Below are positions 20,494-26,452 of a DNA stretch of 26,452 bases, piece after piece; positions within the stretch are counted from its first letter, which is position 1, and every line of letters begins with the position of its first letter. The notes beneath the pieces were generated by a model. It worked only from the letters and a program-made list of their open reading frames with translations. It was not told the origin of the DNA and did not search any database. This DNA is from a virus. The translations under genes and the position numbers were made by a program. The stretch spans positions 1 through 26,452 of IMG/VR virus record IMGVR_UViG_3300027899_000060, one strand, 5' to 3'.

Positions 20494-21426
20494 TTAGATA
20501 TAGAATGCGTTATACAAAACTATCTCAGCAGGGTTCGTGTAATGGAAGCCAGCCTTCATGTTTGCACGAGTTCTCAAGTAAGGCTCAGCAACAGTGTCAG
20601 ATAAGTTTACAGCTTTCAATGCTTTTGAGTCTCCTTCAGCATCAAATGCATAGATAAGGTTGGTTCTCAAAGTCAATAAGATAGTGTTGTCTGGCATACC
20701 TTCACATACAACTACATTGATACCTAAGAAAGTCAATCCTAATGGTAATGTAACATAAGTTTGAGTGTTACCTTGAGCAGCTTTCAACTCATAAGCATTA
20801 GCCACGTTTGTTGAAACATACAACCTAAGCTCTGATTTTTTACGTACAATAGATGCAGGAGCAGCGTTAACTACTGATTCTAATACAGTCAATACATTTG
20901 CAGTAGTGATAGCAGCTGAATATAAACCTATAACATCAGCATCATAGAACATTGGAAATAAGTATCCAGTACATAAAGACAATAACGGGTCTAAAGATGC
21001 AGTGTTACCTTGCCATCTCAACAACTCTAAGTCTTGACCAATTACATTAGCCATCTCATTCCAGTAGTATGACATGAAAGATGCTACAGTGAAGTCACCA
21101 TTAGAACCTTGAGCCATTTGTAAAGCTAAAAAAGACTGCTCTAGGTCAAATTGACACAGCTGCGCCATAGCAGAAAGTGCACATACGTCAATGTCAATAG
21201 CATCTAATGAATCAGTTGGTGCACTAAAGTTGCACGTTGAAGCCTGTAATAATGAACCGAAAGTTACATTAGCCAATTTTGTTTTTGACTTAATTCCTGG
21301 TAAAGTTCTGAAGTTGTTAGCAATATCAGGACTTGATAAATAAGCCTTAGAGTAGAACTCATCAGGGTTCGCACATAAAAGTGCATTTGTTTCGATATCT
21401 AAATCGAATTTAAGATTGCGTGTCAT
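20494..21426 (-). CDS. Major capsid protein
   Basis: A 310-residue protein starting MTRNLKFDLDIETNALLCAN. It directly follows the protease-scaffold gene (1-nt gap) and precedes a weak terminator, the usual setting of the coat gene. Beta-rich segments (SIVRKKSELRLYVSTNVANA, then LPLGLTFLGINVVVCEGMPD and NTILLTLRTNLIYAFDAEGD) and the long helix-like MSYYWNEMANVIGQDLELLR are consistent with a HK97-fold A and P domain. The length is normal. Sequence similarity to textbook capsids is low, so the call rests on fold-like pattern and context. Confidence 0.8.
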   Translation of the reverse strand: MTRNLKFDLDIETNALLCANPDEFYSKAYLSSPDIANNFRTLPGIKSKTKLANVTFGSLLQASTCNFSAPTDSLDAIDIDVCALSAMAQLCQFDLEQSFLALQMAQGSNGDFTVASFMSYYWNEMANVIGQDLELLRWQGNTASLDPLLSLCTGYLFPMFYDADVIGLYSAAITTANVLTVLESVVNAAPASIVRKKSELRLYVSTNVANAYELKAAQGNTQTYVTLPLGLTFLGINVVVCEGMPDNTILLTLRTNLIYAFDAEGDSKALKAVNLSDTVAEPYLRTRANMKAGFHYTNPAEIVLYNAFYI

Positions 21427-21427
21427 G

Positions 21428-22378
21428 TTATTTGGTTTTTGAAAATTTTACAAATTCTTTGAATTTCTCATGAGCAGTCATAGCCATTGGTGCTACTTCC
21501 TCCTCAGTCTCAGCTGAAAGACTTTCTTCCAGTTGGTTCTTTAAGTCTGCTATCATAGCAACAAGTTGGTTAACTTGCTCCTCAATAACGGGTGCAACAA
21601 TTGCAAGGATAGCCTCTGCATCAAGCACAGGGTCAACTGCCATTGCAACCTCTTCCTCCTCAACTACAGCCTCATCTTCAGCTATAGCTTCTTCCTCAGG
21701 CATGGCTGCTGCCATCTCCTCTTCTGCTGGTGCAGGTACGTCTTTGATCTCAATAACTTCTCCGTCTTTTACTACGTAGATTTTATCTTCAATCAGGTGT
21801 TCTCCATCTGGTAAAGTCATGGTATATTTATTTAAGTGTTCCGATAATTTCATACCAAGGAAGCCCTCTATTGAGTAGCCCACTTGACCTGACTCAACTA
21901 ACTTATCGTAGTAGTCTTTGTCAGTTACTTGGCTTGTTAGCATTAGAGTGCCTTTAGGGACCTCAATGCCGTATGTTGTGAATGCTTTGTCAGTCTCAGG
22001 GTTGTCTACTATCCAAGCCTCAAGGATGTACGCTGGTACTATCTTATCTTGATTGTGCTCCAGGTTAAAGATATTCTTGTTCTGTAGGTTCATCATGAAC
22101 TTAGCATGTATCTGCTCAATCACTTCTGCTGAGAATTGCACATCATACTCTTCATCAGTTTCTTGATCCCATCTATAGATTTGCATAGGTATCATGGCAG
22201 GTGCAACAATACGCATCTTAACACTATCACTGAATGACATAGGTGCAACATGAGAATTGAATGCTAGCCCTTTAACCTTTATGGCAGGCTTGGATGTGAA
22301 TGCTATCATTTCAACACCTAAGTCCTCCCCGTCTGAGTAAGCCTCATCAATAGTAATTTTGTACACTGGTCTGTCCAT
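21428..22378 (-). CDS. XkdF-type prohead protease fused to scaffold domain
   Basis: A 316-residue protein. Residues about 1-180 match the XkdF/S78_2 phage serine protease pattern: FNLEHNQDKIVPAYILEAWI with catalytic-type H108, VPKGTLMLTSQVTDKDYYDK, and GQVGYSIEGFLG with S169. Residues about 215-300 are a highly acidic, Ala/Glu-rich stretch (EEEMAAAMPEEEAIAEDEAV) followed by a coiled coil (EEQVNQLVAMIADLKNQLEE), and the end is basic (HEKFKEFVKFSKTK). This is a protease-scaffold fusion that shapes the prohead and then cuts itself away. Its ATG abuts the fifth late-promoter copy. It is directly followed by the capsid gene. Confidence 0.85.
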   Translation of the reverse strand: MDRPVYKITIDEAYSDGEDLGVEMIAFTSKPAIKVKGLAFNSHVAPMSFSDSVKMRIVAPAMIPMQIYRWDQETDEEYDVQFSAEVIEQIHAKFMMNLQNKNIFNLEHNQDKIVPAYILEAWIVDNPETDKAFTTYGIEVPKGTLMLTSQVTDKDYYDKLVESGQVGYSIEGFLGMKLSEHLNKYTMTLPDGEHLIEDKIYVVKDGEVIEIKDVPAPAEEEMAAAMPEEEAIAEDEAVVEEEEVAMAVDPVLDAEAILAIVAPVIEEQVNQLVAMIADLKNQLEESLSAETEEEVAPMAMTAHEKFKEFVKFSKTK

Positions 22379-22414
22379 GCCTATATTGTAGAAAGTTGTA
22401 TATTTGTTAAAAAA
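22379..22414 (-). promoter_or_regulatory. Putative phage late promoter E
   Basis: TTTTTTAAC (22414-22406), 15-nt spacer, TACAATATAGGC (22390-22379), then the ATG at 22378. It differs from the other copies by C for T just before ATG and by a spacer one base shorter. It overlaps a plus-strand TAnnTTTG box. Confidence 0.6.
22399..22406 (+). promoter_or_regulatory. Candidate host-type promoter for the plus-strand island
   Basis: TATATTTG fits TAnnTTTG and would start RNA near 22413, about 9 nt before the ATG at 22422. It lies on top of the upstream half of late promoter E on the other strand, so the two may exclude each other. No clear -33 box. Confidence 0.4.
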
Positions 22415-22421
22415 TAATTCT

Positions 22422-22970
22422 ATGGTAACAATTTTAGGAAGGGAAGTACCTAATCAACTGAATGAGTTGACGGTCTTACAGTTTGAACAGATCACAAATA
22501 TCCATGCCAACAATGAACTGGATGCAATAGCTAAGCACCTTGAAGTGTTTGAGTTGTTAGGTGTGCCAGAGGTAGACTTTGAGGATGTATCTATTGAGGA
22601 GTTCAAGGAATGTGTTAAGGTATTCAATGACCTTAGTGGTAAGCCTGAGCTACAGCAGTCCATTGAGATGGAAGGATACACTTATAAGGCATTCGAGGGT
22701 GAGACATTCAGACTATCAGTGAAGGATACTAAGCACATTGAGAAGGTTATGCACTCCAAGCACAAGGGATACATAGCTGAGTTACTGGCTATCCTGTTTA
22801 AACGTGATGACTTGACCAAGGCTGAGCACTATGCAGAGGCACACATCAAGCACAAAGCAAAAATGATACGTGAACTTAAGGCTGAGTTAGCAGTACCTTA
22901 CTTAGTTGAGATAGGTCAGAAGTTAGCCAAACAAATGCCTAAGGATGCACCTGCCGAAGTCGTGGAGTGA
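22422..22970 (+). CDS. Putative tail-assembly chaperone, G-like
   Basis: The ATG at 22422 gives 182 residues (MVTILGREVPNQLNELTVLQ); an in-frame TTG at 22404 is less likely. Helical and charged, with LNELTVLQFEQITNI, then EVFELLGVPEVDFEDVSIEE and FKECVKVFNDLSGKPELQQS. The same order of elements recurs in the next gene, so the two are paralogues. Small tandem paralogues ending in a basic helical tail (KAKMIRELKAELAVPYLVEI) resemble tail-assembly chaperones of the gpG type. It is on the opposite strand to all other genes in the window, which is odd for such a protein. The call is tentative. Confidence 0.45.
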   Translation: MVTILGREVPNQLNELTVLQFEQITNIHANNELDAIAKHLEVFELLGVPEVDFEDVSIEEFKECVKVFNDLSGKPELQQSIEMEGYTYKAFEGETFRLSVKDTKHIEKVMHSKHKGYIAELLAILFKRDDLTKAEHYAEAHIKHKAKMIRELKAELAVPYLVEIGQKLAKQMPKDAPAEVVE

Positions 22971-23679
22971 GATAGATGTCTTCCAGTTCAAAGAGATTAG
23001 GTCACTATATACCATTGAGGAAACTTTCTCCAGGGAAATAGAGATACTTGCAACACTGGCTGACATACCATCCGATGACTTAGAGGACTTGGACATAAGT
23101 GAAGTGGGTGATATGCTTAAAGATATCACCTTCATTAACTCTGAGCCGTCTAAGTTCTATAAGCATGTACTTGGTGAGTGGAAGTTCAAGCCATTATCTA
23201 AGCTCACAGTGGGTGAGTTCATTGACCTTGAGTACTTCTTTGCCAATGACTATATCAAGCACATCTCACATGTAGCCTCTATCCTTTACAGGAAGCACAG
23301 CATCAATGAGTGGGGTGACTTAGTCTTTGAGCCTTACAAGTATTCACCCTTTGAACGGGCTGAGCTGTTTGATGAGTACGGTATCAATGAGATATACGGT
23401 ATAATCACTGAGTACTTAGCATTCAGGACAACGTTCATGGAGAAGTATGAGCTACTCTTCCAGGCAGATGAGTCAGAAGAGGAAGAGGAAGCCATCAAGC
23501 CTGCCAACTCTCAAGATGCCAAGGCTGAGCAGGAGCATAAGAGTGCTATCAAGTGGAGCTGGGAACGGTTGCTGTATGGGCTGTGCAATGAGGACCTAAC
23601 TAAGTTTGACCAGGTCACTGACATGCCTCTTGTTCTAACCTTTAATATGATGGCTATGAAAAAAGAGTTAAACATCTAA
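22945..23679 (+). CDS. Putative tail-assembly chaperone, GT-like
   Basis: A 244-residue protein, MHLPKSWSEIDVFQFKEIRS, whose first half parallels the preceding gene (WSEIDVFQFKEIRSL versus LNELTVLQFEQITNI; LADIPSDDLEDLDISE versus LGVPEVDFEDVSIEEF). An acidic linker (ADESEEEEEAIK) is followed by SAIKWSWERLLYGLCNEDLT and DMPLVLTFNMMAMKKE, similar in layout to the C-terminal part of T-type chaperones. It starts at an internal ATG 26 nt before the upstream stop, in the +1 frame. Because it has its own N-terminal domain, coupling is more likely than frameshifting. Its end overlaps the convergent 23668-24120 gene by 12 bp. Confidence 0.5.
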   Translation: MHLPKSWSEIDVFQFKEIRSLYTIEETFSREIEILATLADIPSDDLEDLDISEVGDMLKDITFINSEPSKFYKHVLGEWKFKPLSKLTVGEFIDLEYFFANDYIKHISHVASILYRKHSINEWGDLVFEPYKYSPFERAELFDEYGINEIYGIITEYLAFRTTFMEKYELLFQADESEEEEEAIKPANSQDAKAEQEHKSAIKWSWERLLYGLCNEDLTKFDQVTDMPLVLTFNMMAMKKELNI

Positions 23680-24120
23680 AGGATAGCCTACTTGGAAGCC
23701 AGCAGGTGGGTCTAAAGCCTCAAATGTATACACTATTTTTTGGTTCTTTTCAAGTATCTCAGCCACTTGTAGGATAGGATACCGTTTTGTCATCCACTCA
23801 GTGTACTGTGAGTATATCTCAGCAGTGATACCAGCCGCATTAAGCTCCTGTGTGAACGTTGCAACGTAGTCTCTTGGTGTAATTACTCCACCGTTCCATA
23901 AGAATGCGCCATTATTAAGGAAAATAAAGTAGTACATGGCTATGATTTGTATCTCCAGTTTCTCAAAGCCTGTTATCTTGGCATTGATTCTGATAGATTC
24001 TACCAATGTGCCTTGACCATCAACAACATCATTTCTGATTATACGTTTAAGTATAGTTGCCATCCTTCTCCTTGTAGGATAAAGGACATTAAATTCACCA
24101 GTGTTAGCGTATCTTGCCAT
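23668..24120 (-). CDS. Virion-operon protein of unknown function (150 aa)
   Basis: MARYANTGEFNVLYPTRRRM followed by ATILKRIIRNDVVDGQGTLV, ESIRINAKITGFEKLEIQII, AMYYFIFLNNGAFLWNGGVI and TPRDYVATFTQELNAAGITA. The order (basic N-terminus, 'SIRI', a hydrophobic strand, 'FLNNGAF', 'PRDYVATF') loosely resembles the HK97-gp10/tail-completion layout, but I cannot confirm it. It is the last gene of the appendage operon and converges on the plus-strand island with no visible terminator. Confidence 0.65.
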   Translation of the reverse strand: MARYANTGEFNVLYPTRRRMATILKRIIRNDVVDGQGTLVESIRINAKITGFEKLEIQIIAMYYFIFLNNGAFLWNGGVITPRDYVATFTQELNAAGITAEIYSQYTEWMTKRYPILQVAEILEKNQKIVYTFEALDPPAGFQVGYPLDV

Positions 24121-24371
24121 TATTCAAAGGGTGGGGGTGTAGGTTTCGGTTCGTATGGTATCATCTCAAGGTCCTTAACCCATAAGAAGTCAGGGTTAAC
24201 ACATTGCTCAATCTCTTCTATTGAGATAACCCAGTTATCATTGAGGTCTTGGATAGGGTTGAAGTAGCTATCAGGTGCATACAACTGACCTATCAACTCA
24301 TCCTTTTGCAACTCAGTAAGCAAGCCTACGTACGTTATTTTTTGTTCTGCTGTTAGTTCTCTTAGTTTCAT
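24120..24371 (-). CDS. Small acidic virion-operon protein (83 aa)
   Basis: MKLRELTAEQKITYVGLLTE and LQKDELIGQLYAPDSYFNPI, QDLNDNWVISIEEIEQCVNP, then a proline-rich end (EPKPTPPPFE). Short overlaps on both sides (4 nt and 1 nt) tie it to the lectin-like gene and the 150-aa gene. Similar small genes follow tail-fibre genes in Bacteroidota phages as I recall; no role known. It may be an assembly chaperone for the appendage. Confidence 0.65.
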   Translation of the reverse strand: MKLRELTAEQKITYVGLLTELQKDELIGQLYAPDSYFNPIQDLNDNWVISIEEIEQCVNPDFLWVKDLEMIPYEPKPTPPPFE

Positions 24372-25447
24372 ACTTGACGTCCTAAAGTTGTTTGAAATGC
24401 TTGTACCGCTGTGTAAAAGTTAGCTACTTCGGTATCTGTTAAGCCGTCAGATATATAAGCAAATCTAAAATCATTTTTTACAAATCCATATCCCGACCCT
24501 ATTTGTAAAGCACCAATCCATGTGTTCAAATTAGGTAGTGTGCCACCGCTATTTCCTGTAGCTACTTGAGCACCGTTAACATATAAATCTGTTAAAGTTG
24601 ATGTTTGTTTTGACGCTGAAAAAAATCCTCGCATTGCAGTAGTTAAAAAACTTACTAAATTTCCATTAACTCTTGAAATAAAAGTTGTATTAGTTTTTCC
24701 TAAAATAAAGGCTTGAGATGCTGAATTTAAAGAACCAATAGGTATCGGGTCTAAGTCCGTTTCAACTATATTACTTCCTGTATAATATCCTAAAGAATTA
24801 GAATTAACATTTAAAATAGTAGACGGAACAAATCTTGTATCAGCATATCCATTACTCCCGTTAGGTCTGTAACCGTTAGCATCCCAAGTACCTCCGCCAA
24901 TAAATAACAATCTATATGCCGCATCTAAGTCTCGTGGGTCTTTAAGATTCCATTTCATAGTTGTTGCTGTAGACCCTATAAATGGGTACAAAGCTTTCAT
25001 TTTTGTCCAAACGCTATACCCTTTCAAATCAATAGTCAAGCTATTAGTAGCAGCCTTTTGTGTGGTATCTGTAATGGTTGCAGATGTTATGAACGCTTGA
25101 GCATCAAAGTCAAATATCTGAGCTAATGTGTTTGATGTTGCTGTTGCATTGCCAAAGGCATTTGTGCCAGTCACCTTACAAGTGATATTAGAGGCATTAC
25201 CTGCATCTGCCTGGACCAATACATAAGTACTTGATGTTGCGCCACCTATAAGAGTTGCACCCCTAAACCATTGATATGTATAAACAATTACAGGTGTGCC
25301 AGTCCATGTACCTGTAGTAGATGTCAATGTACTGCCAACTACTTGAGTGCCACTGATAACAGGTGCAACAGTATTAGCAGGAGGTGTACCTCCACTTGAT
25401 ACCTCCCAAGCTGTGCGTAAAAATACGCTGTTACCGTAGCCTATCAT
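24368..25447 (-). CDS. Appendage protein with Ig-like and lectin-like domains
   Basis: A 359-residue protein. Residues about 20-110 are an Ig-like domain: APVISGTQVVGSTLTSTTGT, then YTYQWFRGATLIGGATSSTY and ITCKVTGTNAFGNATATSNT. Residues about 150-355 look like a concanavalin-A-type beta sandwich (LYPFIGSTATTMKWNLKDPR, GYADTRFVPSTILNV, LTDLYVNGAQVAT, FRFAYISDGLTDTEVANFYT). Such proteins decorate capsids or form fibres that bind glycans. The C-terminal domain is strikingly AT-rich (22-27% GC in two 60-nt lines near 24661-24840) against about 47% in the Ig part, suggesting a recently swapped host-binding domain. Start and stop overlap neighbours by 1 and 4 nt. Confidence 0.8.
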   Translation of the reverse strand: MIGYGNSVFLRTAWEVSSGGTPPANTVAPVISGTQVVGSTLTSTTGTWTGTPVIVYTYQWFRGATLIGGATSSTYVLVQADAGNASNITCKVTGTNAFGNATATSNTLAQIFDFDAQAFITSATITDTTQKAATNSLTIDLKGYSVWTKMKALYPFIGSTATTMKWNLKDPRDLDAAYRLLFIGGGTWDANGYRPNGSNGYADTRFVPSTILNVNSNSLGYYTGSNIVETDLDPIPIGSLNSASQAFILGKTNTTFISRVNGNLVSFLTTAMRGFFSASKQTSTLTDLYVNGAQVATGNSGGTLPNLNTWIGALQIGSGYGFVKNDFRFAYISDGLTDTEVANFYTAVQAFQTTLGRQV

Positions 25448-25716
25448 TATGCAAGTATAAGCAATACACTGCCACTTGTTAAAGTAACACCACTAAACTG
25501 TTGAGCATTGACAGCACGTATGATAGTACCTGCCTTAACAGCCGTTGCTGGTGCAGCAATATAGGTTGCTTTTACATCTGTGCCTGCTATTCTAATAGCA
25601 CTGAACACAGTATCCTCAAGTACTACAATAGCATTGATTGTTGTTGTTTTTGCGACTGTGTTATTAAGTACAAAGCTTCCTTGGTTTGCTATTAAGATGT
25701 CGTTATCTGTTGCCAT
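25447..25716 (-). CDS. Small beta-rich virion protein (89 aa)
   Basis: MATDNDILIANQGSFVLNNT followed by TTTINAIVVLEDTVFSAIRI and VKAGTIIRAVNAQQFSGVTL, TSGSVLLILA. Alternating small hydrophobic and polar residues, a GTIIRAVNAQQFSGVTLTSG turn and no charged helices suggest a beta-prism or decoration-like fold. It lies 12 nt after the fibre-like gene, and its stop overlaps the lectin-protein start (TAATG). Likely part of the same appendage. Confidence 0.7.
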   Translation of the reverse strand: MATDNDILIANQGSFVLNNTVAKTTTINAIVVLEDTVFSAIRIAGTDVKATYIAAPATAVKAGTIIRAVNAQQFSGVTLTSGSVLLILA

Positions 25717-25728
25717 TTTTATTATTTA

Positions 25729-26379
25729 TTAGTATATTTTATTTAGTACAAAGTTCTGTGATTGAATCTTATTATTTGTCTTAGCAAGTCCCCACTCAGC
25801 TGTGATAGTAAGTGTATTACTAACAGTAGTATCAAAGGTAGTATTGCTTATCAAGGCAAAATTATTACCTGCTATCTCACCTGCTGCATTATGATTGTAG
25901 GTATACTGTCCATTAACAAACAACTCAGCTACTCCTGCTGCACCAATCTTGGTAACTGTGAAGTCAATAGTAAGCTCAAAGAATTTATTAGTTGTTATCT
26001 TCATAGAGAATACTCCAGCATCTGCTATAGTAACACCGTTTGATTTTATTCTTATACGTATTGTCTCATTACTTGCACATGATAGGTTGCCACACATCTT
26101 AGCCACAAAGCTATTTCCTACACTGAACGCATTAGCAGGAACAAATAATGTGCCTACTCCTGCACCCACTAAAGAGGTCTCTGTGATAGTGTTTGTGATA
26201 AGAGTACCCAAGGCAGTCTGAGCATAAAGCCCATAAGAGCCAGCCGAAATTATTTCTTGACCAGTGATTGACTTAGTAACATATCCCGAGCCAGTATCCT
26301 CACTTATCTCAAGCAAGTCTGTTGCCTCAAGGTTAGCCCCTTTAGGGGTCATCTGTGATATCTTTTGTCTGCTCGCCAT
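25729..26379 (-). CDS. Tail-fibre/appendage-like protein (216 aa)
   Basis: MASRQKISQMTPKGANLEAT with DLLEISEDTGSGYVTKSITG resembles the common 'KISELTPKGA-L---DLLEIS' start of phage fibre and structural proteins, an N-terminal attachment domain. The C-terminal 140 residues are beta-rich (GVGTLFVPANAFSVGNSFVA, then TIRIRIKSNGVTIADAGVFS and TITAEWGLAKTNNKIQSQNF), typical of a fibre tip of the TNF/C1q-like type. The ATG abuts a late promoter copy, so it leads the appendage operon. The exact location on the virion is unknown. Confidence 0.75.
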   Translation of the reverse strand: MASRQKISQMTPKGANLEATDLLEISEDTGSGYVTKSITGQEIISAGSYGLYAQTALGTLITNTITETSLVGAGVGTLFVPANAFSVGNSFVAKMCGNLSCASNETIRIRIKSNGVTIADAGVFSMKITTNKFFELTIDFTVTKIGAAGVAELFVNGQYTYNHNAAGEIAGNNFALISNTTFDTTVSNTLTITAEWGLAKTNNKIQSQNFVLNKIY

Positions 26380-26415
26380 ACCTATATTGTATTAACCTGG
26401 TAAATTAGTTATAAG
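26380..26415 (-). promoter_or_regulatory. Putative phage late promoter A
   Basis: CTTATAAC (26415-26408), 16-nt spacer, TACAATATAGGT (26391-26380), then the ATG at 26379. The upstream box differs at a single base from that of promoter B and has identical spacing. It lies within the end of the preceding frame. Confidence 0.65.
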
Positions 26416-26452
26416 AGGTACTTGACAATCTGTCCAGTTGCTCATGTCTACA
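26392..26452 (-). CDS. C-terminal fragment of a gene beyond the right edge
   Basis: A minus-strand frame enters from the right edge and ends at TAA (26394-26392), with last residues VDMSNWTDCQVPLITNLPG. It is too short to identify and could instead be a small frame starting at the ATG at 26446. Its stop codon lies directly before the TACAAT box of promoter A. Confidence 0.4.
   Translation of the reverse strand, partial: VDMSNWTDCQVPLITNLPG

Overview
The window is a stretch of tailed-phage (or prophage) genome, almost certainly infecting a member of the Bacteroidota, probably a flavobacterium-like host. Nearly every gene lies on the minus strand, so transcription runs right to left. The host inference rests on start sites without Shine-Dalgarno sequences (AU-rich leaders such as TAAATA), scattered TAnnTTTG boxes (the Bacteroidota -7 element), and gene types common in Bacteroidota phages: a VirE_N/BT4734-type primase-helicase, a DUF3127 ssDNA-binding protein and an XkdF-type prohead protease. 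No integrase, tRNA, rRNA, IS element or CRISPR array was seen. A probable tail-tube protein suggests a long-tailed virion.

Layout, in the direction of transcription. (a) 26452-23668: tail-fibre/appendage operon, including an Ig-like plus lectin-like protein. (b) 22422-23679: a plus-strand island of two paralogous proteins resembling tail-assembly chaperones. (c) 22378-19888: protease-scaffold, major capsid, probable tail tube, then a strong terminator. (d) 19809-16320: small virion protein, portal, head-tail adaptor, coiled-coil membrane protein, holin, lytic enzyme, small basic protein, then a terminator. (e) 16319-13787: early accessory genes (zinc-ribbon protein, microproteins, cassette-like genes, HTH and DnaA-domain-IV-like proteins) ending at a terminator. 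(f) 13786-7150: iteron-bearing putative origin, primase-helicase, adenine methyltransferase, VRR-NUC-like nuclease, ERF annealase, PD-(D/E)XK exonuclease, SSB and XRE-like regulator. (g) 6955-4007: membrane protein, small Cys protein, a divergent sigma-factor-like protein, small membrane protein, terminase small and large subunits. (h) 3977-1: two large tail-tip/baseplate-like proteins, the second running off the left edge.

The main discovery is a candidate late-gene switch. A near-identical element, TACAATATAGGyATG, sits flush against the start codon of exactly five genes (3977, 6039, 19809, 22378, 26379), each the first gene of a late cluster. A looser TTnTAAC-like box lies 15-16 nt upstream. 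I infer five phage-specific promoters giving leaderless or nearly leaderless mRNAs, read by the phage's own sigma-like protein (6026-6568). One of the promoters lies inside the 3' end of that sigma gene and fires towards the terminase.

The replication block also holds two iteron clusters, several ATGA-coupled microproteins below usual annotation cut-offs, two cassette genes sharing exact ends, and composition mosaics in the methyltransferase recognition domain and in the lectin-like appendage domain.
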